Counted from the first letter of the stretch, positions 53,486-62,581 are shown. The stretch is 64,000 nt of DNA from Bacteroidota bacterium (GCA_018669475.1 JABHCC010000149.1:79137-143136), one strand, 5' to 3'. Numbers and translations are program-made. Notes: a model not told the origin generated them from the letters alone.

Positions 53486-56043
53486 AGGAGAAATCCAATA
53501 AAAAGGATCAGTAATCCAAATAAATATCCTGAAGTCTTTTTCTCCGATGGACCATAAAAAACGACTCCGGCCCAGTAGAAAGGATGATCTTTACCAATGC
53601 TGGCATCTTTCAAATACTTCTGACGGGCTTTTTGAAGAGCCTTGTGTCTGGCCAGGTAGCGATTTTTCATATAATAGTGGACGGAAATTTTTGTTGAAGC
53701 CTGGTTTGAGGCCTGCCACAAATGCTGAATAACCGAGCCGGCCCCGGCCATGGTATAGGCCAGGCTTAATGACATCAATCCTTCTCCATGGTTCAATGGT
53801 CCATTTCCCGAATCACAAGAATTGATGTATATGTTTGATCCCCTTATCCGTCCGAAAAGGATATCTTTAAATGTCAGTTGTTGGGTAGGAGAGGCAAGGT
53901 TACAGGATAAACCCGATTTTAAGAAGTCTTCATTGTTTGTTACCAGATGAGTGGAAATGTGAATGTTGCCATACTGTTGAATAAGCTCTTTGTAGGTATG
54001 CTGTAATTGTGGAAGGCTGATCAGACTTGGGTGTTTTAAACTTTTTCTTAAAAGCTCAATTTCTTCAGTACCCACAGTTTCGCCTGAATTTACGGAACAG
54101 GAAACCAGAAGGGTGTTTTTACGAGTTTTATTTCTCTTACCTCCAGTAAGCAAATAGGGTGTTGCCACATAGCGAATGGAATAGCTGTTCATTAGATAGA
54201 GTAGCTCTTTGAACCCTGCTGTTTTTGCCCCCACATCATCTGTTATTAATACCTCAAAAGGAAGTCCAAGGAGCACTCCATCCGGGTGAATGGCCAGGTT
54301 CTTTGAAAACAAATGATTTTTAATTGGCTTGAAAAGAGTTTCATAAATCCGAAAGGATGCATATGAAAAGGAGCTCTGATCATCCTGTTTATTCAGTCCA
54401 AACCGTGGTTCTGACAATTCAGTCTTTATAAACCTTAAATCTCTTCTTAGGCTTGAATCTACCGGAATCATTTCATAGAACCGTTCTTTTCTGTTTACGC
54501 CAAAAACTATGAAAAGAGAATCCATATCCTGATATCCCAAATAATTCTCCTTCCTGAATATTCTTGGATTTAGATAATCTGTCAGCAAATCCTCATCTAT
54601 CCGATTCCTGATCTGACTGTGTTCTTTTTGGATATACTGCTCCAGGATTTCATAATGGATAACCAGCTGACACATCCTGTTGAGTTCAGAGGTATCCATT
54701 AATGGCCGTGAGAAATCCATTATACTCTGTTTATCCATCCAATTCTGAATATCTTCCCTTATGTTTTGCAGTTTATATAGACTATCCATCGGCATCCCGG
54801 CTATCGGATATATATGATCACGCTGGGTAAGCCAGTAAAGAGATAAGGATTTCGAAACTAAAGACCATTCAAAAGCCTGATCAAGATAAGTTTTGTTATG
54901 AGTTTCTTCGTATAGCTTCAGGGAACAGTACACTCCCATCTTAAAAGCTTTAATCCATAGATTTGCCATCTGAAACCTGGTTGATTCAGAAGCATAAGCG
55001 TGAGTTAAACGTTCAATACGACTTATGGCGAACTCAATATCCTGATAGCTTTGTGATAGCCTGCCCTGCTCCAGGTAAAACATACCACGATGTACTAAAA
55101 AATCAATAAGGACTGTTTCATAGTCAGATTCTGAAGAGGTTGAATCCGGTAGTTCTGCCATCATTATATCAATGGCTTCATTGAAATGGGTTTCAGCTAA
55201 TTGGTCGTTTTGCAGCTTTTGGTAAGCCAGGGCAAGATGGAAGAGACTTTTTGCTGTCTGATATTTGTTCTCATTTGCTTTGATTGAGAGTGCTAAAGAT
55301 TTCTGCAGGTGCTCTATTCCTGATTCAATATTCTGTTGAACAAGCAAAAACTGCCCATATGTTCTGTGAGAAACAACCGGATCATAATCATCCAATTCCG
55401 ATCCGGAGGCTTGTTCAAGTTTCATCAATCTTTGGAAAGAAAGTTTTGCCAAAATTGAATCACCTGATAATGCAAATGAGTGAGCCAGGTTACTCAGGTT
55501 CTGAGCAAATTTACCTGGCTTTTCAATCGAATCAATCATAATCTGATTATATAGCAGCAAAGGCACAGCTTTATTAGCGTTATTCCGGTCAAGATATGAT
55601 GTACTGAGGTTATTAAACAGTGCCAGAATATAGTTAGAGTGTGAGTGCCTTGCATATTCTATTCCCAAGCTGTTGTTGACATCGGAAAGGAAATAATTGC
55701 CAAGCCTTTTATAAGACATACTTTTGTAATTCAGCAGGTAACAAGAATAGTACAGCCTTCCTGAATTTTTCATTTGACTGCACAAAGTAGAATTTGCTAT
55801 GGATATACACTCTTCATGTTGATCTGATTGGGTTAATAATAGAACCTTATTGCTTAATAGGTATATTTCTCTTATTGTCAGTAGTTCATTAGTTGAATCA
55901 GCTTGTTTTGCAGACTGGGGATTTTGAGCAGTTGCCAAACTGGGGGGGGTAAATGTGCTGAATACCAGAGAGATACTAATGAACAATACTCTGACAAAGA
56001 ATAATATCCTAAAAACCGGTAAGGTTTTTCCTGTTTCTGTCAT
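53452..56043 (-). CDS. exported TPR-CHAT (caspase-like) protein with C-terminal membrane anchor
   Basis: 863 residues. Signal region (VFRILFFVRVLFISISLVF), many TPR-type helices (about 45-480, e.g. HRTYGQFLLVQQNIESGIEHLQKSL), then a CHAT domain (about 560-830) with the dyad His699 (IHISTHLV) and Cys743 (YINSCDSGNG) and the trailing GEGLMSLSLAYTMAGAGSVIQHLW and HPFYWAGVVFYG. A final helix (YLFGLLILFIGFLLYLG) and basic end anchor it, so both domains would face the periplasm. CHAT proteins are cysteine peptidases of the caspase clan. It is convergent with the sigma-TPR operon. Confidence 0.9.
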   Translation of the reverse strand: MTETGKTLPVFRILFFVRVLFISISLVFSTFTPPSLATAQNPQSAKQADSTNELLTIREIYLLSNKVLLLTQSDQHEECISIANSTLCSQMKNSGRLYYSCYLLNYKSMSYKRLGNYFLSDVNNSLGIEYARHSHSNYILALFNNLSTSYLDRNNANKAVPLLLYNQIMIDSIEKPGKFAQNLSNLAHSFALSGDSILAKLSFQRLMKLEQASGSELDDYDPVVSHRTYGQFLLVQQNIESGIEHLQKSLALSIKANENKYQTAKSLFHLALAYQKLQNDQLAETHFNEAIDIMMAELPDSTSSESDYETVLIDFLVHRGMFYLEQGRLSQSYQDIEFAISRIERLTHAYASESTRFQMANLWIKAFKMGVYCSLKLYEETHNKTYLDQAFEWSLVSKSLSLYWLTQRDHIYPIAGMPMDSLYKLQNIREDIQNWMDKQSIMDFSRPLMDTSELNRMCQLVIHYEILEQYIQKEHSQIRNRIDEDLLTDYLNPRIFRKENYLGYQDMDSLFIVFGVNRKERFYEMIPVDSSLRRDLRFIKTELSEPRFGLNKQDDQSSFSYASFRIYETLFKPIKNHLFSKNLAIHPDGVLLGLPFEVLITDDVGAKTAGFKELLYLMNSYSIRYVATPYLLTGGKRNKTRKNTLLVSCSVNSGETVGTEEIELLRKSLKHPSLISLPQLQHTYKELIQQYGNIHISTHLVTNNEDFLKSGLSCNLASPTQQLTFKDILFGRIRGSNIYINSCDSGNGPLNHGEGLMSLSLAYTMAGAGSVIQHLWQASNQASTKISVHYYMKNRYLARHKALQKARQKYLKDASIGKDHPFYWAGVVFYGPSEKKTSGYLFGLLILFIGFLLYLGIRRLRGL

Positions 56044-56148
56044 AGTACTAGTGTAATTAATTATCCATTTTAAAACTAAACAAAATGAAGGAAAAGGAAT
56101 TGGAATTGAAAAAAAATCCCGGAAAGCAGTTATTTAGAAGTTATTGAG

Positions 56149-56250
56149 ATGTTCTTTATTCGCGGAGGAGACGGATCACACCCTGGAGATGGTGATGATG
56201 ATTACACTCCACCACCACCACCACCACCACCACCAGGCGGAGGAGGCTAA
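56149..56250 (+). CDS. tiny Gly/Asp/Pro-rich ORF, 33 codons
   Basis: Encodes MFFIRGGDGSHPGDGDDDYT, nine Pro and four Gly. The nine CCA codons are a microsatellite-like run. It is upstream of, and divergent from, the CHAT gene; no homologue was recognised. A preceding 20-codon ORF at 56085 (MKEKELELKKNPGKQLFRSY) is in another frame and ends at 56147, so the two may be translated in tandem. Possibly a CHAT substrate or secreted peptide; equally possibly non-coding. Confidence 0.35.
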   Translation: MFFIRGGDGSHPGDGDDDYTPPPPPPPPPGGGG

Positions 56251-56261
56251 AATTCACACTG

Positions 56262-56343
56262 ACGCCCACACCCACTAATCCATTCGTCTATTCGAGGTTT
56301 GTTTATTGTTAGAGAGACAATCAGACAAACCGAGGATGGGCGT
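56262..56343. other. nested imperfect inverted repeats, possible structured RNA or terminator
   Basis: Outer arms ACGCCCA (56262-56268) and TGGGCGT (56337-56343). Inner arms GGTTTGT-tt-ATTGT (56296-56309) and ACAAT-cag-ACAAACC (56317-56331). It follows the small Gly/Pro ORF directly, so it may end that transcript. No T-run follows, which is against a simple terminator. Confidence 0.4.
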
Positions 56344-56408
56344 TTGGATTGATAGTATTTGTGTGATTCATCAAAAGCTATTCATAGAATTGACGTTAAT
56401 ACATTCAG

Positions 56409-56444
56409 TTCATTGAAGTAATTAACGTTAATTACTTCAATGAA
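56409..56444. repeat. perfect 36-bp palindrome
   Basis: Arms TTCATTGAAGTAATTAAC (56409-56426) and GTTAATTACTTCAATGAA (56427-56444) match exactly with no spacer, centred on AACGTT. It lies between the CHAT/small-ORF segment and the DUF2892 gene. It could be a protein-binding site, a bidirectional terminator or an element end. Confidence 0.7.
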
Positions 56445-56495
56445 GAATCATAATCTATGAACAAGTACTTAGCTGAGATGTTAATCGCGAATAAT

Positions 56496-56699
56496 TTATT
56501 TCTTCCTGATCGTTCTTATTTTGAAGGGTATGTAAAGCGGACATACTCCTATCAGGCTTGTCAGAACTAAGCTTCCTGCAACAATAAGTAACACGGTTCC
56601 CAGTACTCCGGTGATCACTTTTGTGAAGAATAATGTTACTACAACTGCAGCCAGAATTATCCGGATGCTTCGGTCGGCTCTACCTAAATTTATTTTCAT
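56496..56699 (-). CDS. DUF2892 (YgaP-like) small inner membrane protein
   Basis: 67 residues: MKINLGRADRSIRIILAAVVV start, typical of DUF2892, two membrane helices (IILAAVVVTLFFTKVITG; LGTVLLIVAGSLVLTSLIG), then the conserved VCPLYIPFKI with one Cys. In other bacteria this domain is fused to rhodanese (YgaP). Here it stands alone, 50 bp after the B12 operon, and may be cotranscribed with it. Confidence 0.85.
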   Translation of the reverse strand: MKINLGRADRSIRIILAAVVVTLFFTKVITGVLGTVLLIVAGSLVLTSLIGVCPLYIPFKIRTIRKK

Positions 56700-56749
56700 A
56701 ATATTTTGTATTTATTGGCAGTTATACATTGTAGGATTGACTTTGTTTA

Positions 56750-57829
56750 TTATTCTGTCATGAATGCAAAAAAACCTGGAATTCGATCGGCCCTCATTGA
56801 ATCAATCAAGGCTCCATCCGGAGTGAACCTGAATACAAAGCCCTTTTGCATGTAATCTAATGCATCGCTAATGTAAATGGTGGAATATACAGGATCAATG
56901 CCCATGCGATAGTATAATCTGTTTTTTTCAGGGATGAAGGGATCATCAGGAAGTTCATTACTGTTTACAGACATGCGGTACGCTCCGGAGTCAAAATCTG
57001 TTTCACCTGTCCAGCTTCCGTAGAGAAAGAAAATACTATCCCTTGAACCATTGATGAGCAGATTATTGGGAGATCCGGATATATTTGGAAAGAGAACAGT
57101 TGTAAGCACATCCATTTTATCCGGATCAATTACAGTAAGAGCCGGATAATCAACACCCAGAGGCGAACCTTCATATCCCCCATCTGATAATACCCATAGA
57201 TTATTATTCTTATCAATCACCATACTATTTGGCTGATTATTGACACGAATCGAATCTTCTACCTGATTGGTTAAGGTGTTTATTTTCAATACCTCATTTC
57301 CGAATGACCAGCATGTTGCAAATACATAATCATTCCAAACTACCATTTGTTCTGTACTGCGGCCTGTTTCAATCGTATCAGTTATTTGTAAACTGCCAGG
57401 ATCGAAAACCAGAATTGAGGTGGAATACAGGTCGCTGATATAGGCCTTGGTCTTAGAGATCAGTTGAATGTATCTGGGTGATGATAGTCCTGCAATTGTT
57501 CCCTGGTGCTTGAATGTGCGGGTATTAACTGAAAATATTTTTCCCGAATTATTGATGCTGATAAAGGCCATCGAATCGGAGATAGTCATTGAGAAAGCCA
57601 CATCACCTAATGGAAATCCATTGGCTTTATAGAATACCTGATTGTCAATTTCGCCTGTAGTAAGATCCAGAAAAGACAGGGAAGCATTACCATATGTAAA
57701 GTTTCCTTCATTGATAATGAACACTCCGGTTGACTTACTAAAAGTCCTGAATTCAGGATCTTCACGTTCACAGCCAAGAGATAGAAGGAGTACAAAGGCA
57801 AAGAGTAATATGACCAGATTCTTATTCAT
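56750..57829 (-). CDS. BtuG-like YncE/DUF5074 beta-propeller lipoprotein (B12 binding)
   Basis: Start MNKNLVILLFAFVLLLSLGC overlaps the TonB receptor stop by one base (TGATG), an arrangement for coupled translation. Lipoprotein with a seven-bladed YVTN-type propeller: GVFIINEGNFTYGNASLSFLDL, YISDLYSTSILVFDPGSLQITDTI, PNSMVIDKNNNLWVLSDGG and YYRMGIDPVYSTIYISDA. Surface propellers of this type (BtuG) bind cobalamin tightly and deliver it to BtuB in Bacteroides. The riboswitch upstream of the operon supports that role. The assignment to BtuG rests on fold and context. Confidence 0.8.
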   Translation of the reverse strand: MNKNLVILLFAFVLLLSLGCEREDPEFRTFSKSTGVFIINEGNFTYGNASLSFLDLTTGEIDNQVFYKANGFPLGDVAFSMTISDSMAFISINNSGKIFSVNTRTFKHQGTIAGLSSPRYIQLISKTKAYISDLYSTSILVFDPGSLQITDTIETGRSTEQMVVWNDYVFATCWSFGNEVLKINTLTNQVEDSIRVNNQPNSMVIDKNNNLWVLSDGGYEGSPLGVDYPALTVIDPDKMDVLTTVLFPNISGSPNNLLINGSRDSIFFLYGSWTGETDFDSGAYRMSVNSNELPDDPFIPEKNRLYYRMGIDPVYSTIYISDALDYMQKGFVFRFTPDGALIDSMRADRIPGFFAFMTE

Positions 57830-59769
57830 CAGAATTGGATTGTTAGATTTATTGAATAATGTCTGCCAGGCATCGCTCTCCACAAAATACTCTGATAATC
57901 AGCATTAAACAGATTGTTGATCTGAAAATGTAAATCAGTATTTAGTCCAAGAAGTGCCTGCTTTCTGCCGAGAGAGATTTGATGTAATGAGAAGGCTGGA
58001 AGACTATGCAAACTGAACTCTTCCTCTGTACTCGTAAATCGCTCTGAGGTATATGTATATGAGTAATTCAGGTAGTATGCATTTCTTGCCAGATGCAAAA
58101 AGACCGTCGCTTTATGAATGGGAATGTATATGAGCTGAGCAAGAGTGTTATTCTCTGAGTCAAGCTGATTAGTATGTGTTAATGTATAGTTGGCCCTGAG
58201 TTTTGCTTCAATTTTATTAAGTTGAACCGAAGTATGTATGCTTGTTTCGAAGCCTTTAATCAGAACTGTATTCAGATTTTGAGGTGACCAATATCTGAAT
58301 TCTCCGGGCTTCCACAGAATCCAGTAGTCGATGTATGAAGCAAATCCTGTTATTTCAGCTTCTAATCGCCATATTGAATCAGCGGATAACATTGCATGCA
58401 AGCCAATATCAGCAAGGTATCCTTCTTCAGGGAGCAGATCGGGATTTCCACCTGGTATCCAGTATAAATCATTAAGTGTAGGGAGGTGAAAGTTTCTTCC
58501 TGCAGATGCTTTCAGTTCGAGCAGATTGGGTATGAATTGGTAGGCAAGCCCTATGCTGGGAATGAGAGGGATTTGACTTTTTTGTATCCAATCCTGTTGG
58601 ATGAGGGCATAGGTCTTAAATTGGCGCGTCCAGAATTGTTCCATCATGACTTGTATTCCGACTTCCCCTCTATCAGCATTATATCCTGATCCGGATTTCT
58701 GATCGATGATTTCTACCTTATGATAATTACCATGAATGTGGACCTTTAATTTGTGTTTTTCAGACAGGTACAGGCTGCCCTGATAATTATTGAAGATGCT
58801 CTGACTGATACTTTCAGTTTGATAATTCACCAATAAACCACCGCCTGTTTGATGAGCCAGATAATAATCCAAACGATCGACAGTGATGCCCGAGTTCAAT
58901 TTTGAATTAAAAGCACCTGAGGCAAATTGCCAGTTCGCCGATATTCGAATTTGCGAATCGTTTTGATACTCATTTCTTCCTATGCCTTCATAAGACATGA
59001 TTGGAGGAAGGCTTCTGTTGCTGCTCTGAAGCCAGGCATGAATACCTATCAAATGTTTAGCATTGGGCTGGTAAAAGGCCTGAACCATCAAACCTTTTTT
59101 GCTGAAATCGGCATTTTGCTGCTTTACTCTGTTAAATAAACCGTTGGCTGTGTTAAGAAATGGAAAATCATTCTCTGATTGCTCATGAAACAGCCTCACT
59201 CTGGTCTGAAAGCTCGAGCCACCCCCACCTGCTTCTGCAAGAATGCGATAAGTTTTGAAACTGCCAATTGTATTAGTAAGGCTGCCATAAAACGCTTCTC
59301 CCCATTTTCCATGGCTGGCCAAATCGATGTGTCCGCCCAATCCCCCTGATCCTTTGAGAGTGGATACCGGTCCGCTCAGAATCTGTATTTGATCAGTAAA
59401 AAAAATGGGAATAAGCGAGAAATCCACTTGTCCAAGCATAGGAGAATTTATTCTTATCCCATTCCAGCTGACCTGTGTGTGTGATGCCAACGTACCGCGC
59501 ATTGAAATCGTTGCCAGACTACCAGGAGCAGCTGTTTTAATGAAAACCGGTGCATTCTTTGCGAGGAGATCAGCCAGGGATCCGCCTTGATTATTTTGAA
59601 TTTCAAGACTATCAACCTGCCGGATGTTAGCACTGGTCATGGATAGATTACCTCTGATGCTAACAGCTTTTATCCGGAGGGTATCATTTAATTTTTCCTG
59701 GGCGTGTAAAGGGATACCTGATCCAAAAAGAATAAAGATTGCAATTATATGGACAGCAGCTAGTTTCAC
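57829..59769 (-). CDS. btuB: BtuB-like TonB-dependent cobalamin receptor
   Basis: 646 residues, GTG start overlapping the upstream stop (GTGA). Signal peptide ends near GIPLHAQ. The plug domain has SLADLLAKNAPVFIKTAAPG, TISMRGTLASHTQVSWNGIRINS and LSGPVSTLKGSGGLGGHIDL. The barrel ends with aromatic FQINNLFNADYQSILWRAMPGRHYSINLTIQF-like strands and a terminal Phe. No carboxypeptidase-like N-domain, so it is not SusC. Cobalamin specificity follows from the riboswitch and the propeller partner. Confidence 0.88.
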   Translation of the reverse strand: MKLAAVHIIAIFILFGSGIPLHAQEKLNDTLRIKAVSIRGNLSMTSANIRQVDSLEIQNNQGGSLADLLAKNAPVFIKTAAPGSLATISMRGTLASHTQVSWNGIRINSPMLGQVDFSLIPIFFTDQIQILSGPVSTLKGSGGLGGHIDLASHGKWGEAFYGSLTNTIGSFKTYRILAEAGGGGSSFQTRVRLFHEQSENDFPFLNTANGLFNRVKQQNADFSKKGLMVQAFYQPNAKHLIGIHAWLQSSNRSLPPIMSYEGIGRNEYQNDSQIRISANWQFASGAFNSKLNSGITVDRLDYYLAHQTGGGLLVNYQTESISQSIFNNYQGSLYLSEKHKLKVHIHGNYHKVEIIDQKSGSGYNADRGEVGIQVMMEQFWTRQFKTYALIQQDWIQKSQIPLIPSIGLAYQFIPNLLELKASAGRNFHLPTLNDLYWIPGGNPDLLPEEGYLADIGLHAMLSADSIWRLEAEITGFASYIDYWILWKPGEFRYWSPQNLNTVLIKGFETSIHTSVQLNKIEAKLRANYTLTHTNQLDSENNTLAQLIYIPIHKATVFLHLARNAYYLNYSYTYTSERFTSTEEEFSLHSLPAFSLHQISLGRKQALLGLNTDLHFQINNLFNADYQSILWRAMPGRHYSINLTIQF

Positions 59770-60794
59770 TGTACGATCAGACGTCTGACGATTTTTGTTT
59801 TATGAGTTCGAACTTGTATGAAGTAAATCCCCGGAATTTTAATTATTGATCTCAGATTGAAGGAATCAGCTTGCTGGATTATGCTGCCTCTTTGATCAAT
59901 AATTTCAATCCTGGAGTGCTGGTCTGTGATAAGCCCATCTAATGAAACATTGAATGGCTGAGCCCTTGTTACCGGATTTGGATAAACATTTATTTTGATA
60001 GCTGTATTTTTATCACTGTCGACAAAGCTGCTTGCTCCCAGTATGGCGAGAGCATCCAAATCGAAGCCCCCGGTCCAGAAAGGAGTGGGGAAGGGATCAT
60101 TGATCATGTTTCCATTAGTGTCCCTGGTGCCGTAGTCGCTGTTAAGCGATCCTACCACGTCAGTTATTCTGATGTGAGTAATTGAAAAAATATCTACTTC
60201 AGGAATTTTTGACAAGTCATCTAAATCAAATGGTGTTCCATACAAGGCCGGATACTTTCCTGCCAGGTTTATAATATCAGCCTGATCCAGCTGACCAAAT
60301 GTGGTGACCTGAGTTTGGGTTTGGGTATTGGAAATAGAAGGAAATGCAAAATAATTCTCGCCATCTGAGCTTACTTCCACGATGGCCAGTTCGAGAAACC
60401 AAAGATATGGAGGAACCTTCTCTTTGAAACCATTTTCAAAAATCGCAAAGTCAGGTCCTGGCTTGTCAGATAATGCCTCCTCGAGGGTGTACAAAGCAAT
60501 CCCTCCATCTCCTAAGCTTATTATACTCCCATCTGCTGGTCCTGTGGCATTGACAGGGCTTCCAACTGAAGCCCTATTACTGCCTTGGTCTGTTGCTGAG
60601 GTATCTGAAATATTAATAAAGCCTCGCTGAATTGATACATTGTTGGCCCAAGCGGTGATCAGACTGCTGTCTTTGTGCACTTGGGCTGGTAGAACCGAGG
60701 ACCAAAGACCAAAGACCAAAGACCAAAGACCAAAATTAGGCTGAAGGCTGAAGACTGAAGACTGAAGACTTTTTTTCCTTCTTTTAGGATACAT
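59766..60794 (-). CDS. T9SS-sorted cell-surface protein of the B12 operon, signal peptide encoded by 7-bp repeats
   Basis: 342 residues. The N-terminus MYPKRRKKSLQSSVFSLQ, then FGLWSLVFGLWSSVLPAQ, is encoded by tandem 7-bp repeats (60700-60770). The mature part (HKDSSLITAWANNVSIQRGF, DFAIFENGF, SDGENYFAFPS, FDLDALAILG) is the DUF-type surface domain often seen beside btuB genes. The C-terminal 80 residues (KINVYPNPVTRAQPFNV ... KIVRRLIVQ) are a Por sorting domain. Its ATG overlaps the upstream stop by one base (TAATG). Likely a surface protein in B12 capture; unproven. Confidence 0.75.
   Translation of the reverse strand: MYPKRRKKSLQSSVFSLQPNFGLWSLVFGLWSSVLPAQVHKDSSLITAWANNVSIQRGFINISDTSATDQGSNRASVGSPVNATGPADGSIISLGDGGIALYTLEEALSDKPGPDFAIFENGFKEKVPPYLWFLELAIVEVSSDGENYFAFPSISNTQTQTQVTTFGQLDQADIINLAGKYPALYGTPFDLDDLSKIPEVDIFSITHIRITDVVGSLNSDYGTRDTNGNMINDPFPTPFWTGGFDLDALAILGASSFVDSDKNTAIKINVYPNPVTRAQPFNVSLDGLITDQHSRIEIIDQRGSIIQQADSFNLRSIIKIPGIYFIQVRTHKTKIVRRLIVQ
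60700..60770. repeat. tandem heptanucleotide repeats inside a signal-peptide coding region
   Basis: Five copies of GACCAAA (60700-60734), then after ATTAG four copies of [G/A]CTGAAG (60740-60767) and a partial unit. On the coding strand they read TTTGGTC and CTTCAG[C/T]. Gain or loss of one unit shifts the reading frame by one base and would stop translation, as in phase-variable genes. Confidence 0.9.
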
Positions 60795-62452
60795 TATAGC
60801 TTGATAATTTTTCTGATTTCAGCCACTGAGCCCGACTCTACCTTTACCAGATAGTGTCCGGGTCTGAGATTCGACAAGTCTAATTTATGTTGATAGCCGG
60901 CGTTGAATCCTGTAATAGTTTGTATCAGTTGTCCATTAATGGATAGGATACTTATTCCATCAATCATATCATCTGAGCTTATAGTTATTCTGTCTGATAC
61001 CGGGTTTGGATAAATTTTCAGGGAGCTGATTTTTTCAGAGAGGCTGATTCCCTGATTGAAATCAAAGCTCAGATCATCTATGAAGAAATATGCCGGAGTA
61101 TTCATTCCCCAGTCACCCATGTCTGATGATTTAAGACTAAAAACCAGCTGGTCAATAAGCCCCAGAGAGTTTAAGTCAATCCATGACCAGTCATCGATAA
61201 TGTAATCCAGGGAGTTGTCTTCAAATCTGAAATCCGCCAGGTAGAAATCAATAGTATCACTTACGAAACCATCAAGCAAACCAATAATTTGCAGAATGAA
61301 ATAATCGGGATCATTTCCATTTTCTCCGCCGAATTTCTTTGCAAAAGAATCCCCGTCGCGCATTGACAGATATGGATATGTTCCGTTTGTTACAAATAAA
61401 CCAGAAGCTCTGTATGCAGATTCTAATGATATAGTATCCTGTTGGCGGTTATTGTAGCAGAGAGCATATGTTTCTGAGTTGTTTACTCCTGAACCCGGGA
61501 TTGCTCCGAAGGAATTTCCATATCCGGGGGTGGTGTTATCAGTCAAGCTTGAATATGCCCAGCCTGTCCAGAATCCTGACAATCCATATCCCCAGTCAGA
61601 TAGAGTATAGGAATTATTGAATTGAGCAGCTCCATCTGAAAAGATTGAACCATAGCTTCCCAGAGCGGCCGTAGCTCCATTCCAGAATTCTCCTGAGGTG
61701 AAGCCAAGTGACTCGAAATCTACTGTATCGAGATTGTCGATACAGAAATATCCGGGGGTATTCATGCCCCAGTCTCCTACATCAGAAGAGCTTAGGCTGA
61801 AACTAATAGCATCCACCTCACCCAATGTCCGCAAATCAACACCTGTCCAGTCATCGATGAAATAATCATCATTATTGTTTTCAGATCTGAAATCGGCCAG
61901 ATAGAAATCAATAGTATCAGTCACTTGTCCATCATTCATCCCAACAATATGCAGGATAAAGAAATCAGGATCATCACCTGTGTCTCCTCCGAATTTTTTA
62001 GAGAAGGAATCCCCGTCTCTCATTGAGAAATAGGGATAGGTAGCGTTACATACAGTGAGGTTTTGAATTGTTTTTGGGGTACTAAAGCGAATGGTTTCAG
62101 GTCCGAATCCCACATAAAAAACACCGTAGTTGTCTGAAGCGTTTGCTCCCTTCCCGGCAACACAGCTGTATTGATTGCTGTATCCCGGTGTGGTGTTGTC
62201 GGTAACCTTTGAATACGCGAAGCCGCTCCAGGCTTCAGTTATTCCATAGCCCCAGTCATTGCGGCTATATTGGTTATTGAAGAAAGCCCCTCCGGCTTCC
62301 AGTTCTGATTGGAACAGGCCCAATGTTGCAGAAGCTCCATCCCAATATGTATTAGGATTCAGCTCCAGACTCTCGAATGTTGATACTTTCTGAGCCTGTG
62401 TACTACACAGAATCATCGTAGCCATCAATGTGAGAATCAGTGATTTTCTCAT
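60794..62452 (-). CDS. tandem DUF4465 surface protein with T9SS sorting tail (B12 operon)
   Basis: Signal peptide MRKSLILTLMATMILCSTQA. Two DUF4465 domains of about 230 residues (about 22-245 and 246-470) repeat the same landmarks: NDWGYGITEAWSGFAYSK / SDWGYGLSGFWTGWAYSS, DNTTPGY, YFSMRDGDSFSKKFGG / YLSMRDGDSFAKKFGG, DTIDFYLADFR, DWGMNTPGYFCIDNLD / DWGMNTPAYFFIDDLS. The C-terminal 75 residues are a Por sorting domain. DUF4465 proteins recur in riboswitch-controlled B12 loci; a cobalamin-binding role (BtuH-like) is plausible but I cannot confirm it. First gene after the riboswitch. Confidence 0.85.
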   Translation of the reverse strand: MRKSLILTLMATMILCSTQAQKVSTFESLELNPNTYWDGASATLGLFQSELEAGGAFFNNQYSRNDWGYGITEAWSGFAYSKVTDNTTPGYSNQYSCVAGKGANASDNYGVFYVGFGPETIRFSTPKTIQNLTVCNATYPYFSMRDGDSFSKKFGGDTGDDPDFFILHIVGMNDGQVTDTIDFYLADFRSENNNDDYFIDDWTGVDLRTLGEVDAISFSLSSSDVGDWGMNTPGYFCIDNLDTVDFESLGFTSGEFWNGATAALGSYGSIFSDGAAQFNNSYTLSDWGYGLSGFWTGWAYSSLTDNTTPGYGNSFGAIPGSGVNNSETYALCYNNRQQDTISLESAYRASGLFVTNGTYPYLSMRDGDSFAKKFGGENGNDPDYFILQIIGLLDGFVSDTIDFYLADFRFEDNSLDYIIDDWSWIDLNSLGLIDQLVFSLKSSDMGDWGMNTPAYFFIDDLSFDFNQGISLSEKISSLKIYPNPVSDRITISSDDMIDGISILSINGQLIQTITGFNAGYQHKLDLSNLRPGHYLVKVESGSVAEIRKIIKL

Positions 62453-62581
62453 AATTAATTACTTTTAGATAAAACAAAAAAACTACAATCGAAAAGTAGG
62501 ATTTTGCAGCAGACGATGATGTTTTTGGATTATTCATCGATCTTGCACAGCTCATTCTCCGTAAGCTGCAGAATCATACAT

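Noticed and set aside
53452..56043. TPR-CHAT protein as part of a type III-E CRISPR (Craspase) system
   Set aside because: There is no gRAMP effector, Cas1 or repeat array, and this protein has a signal peptide and membrane anchor.
56207..56235. CCA run as a stand-alone repeat element
   Set aside because: It lies in frame within the small Gly/Pro ORF and is described there.
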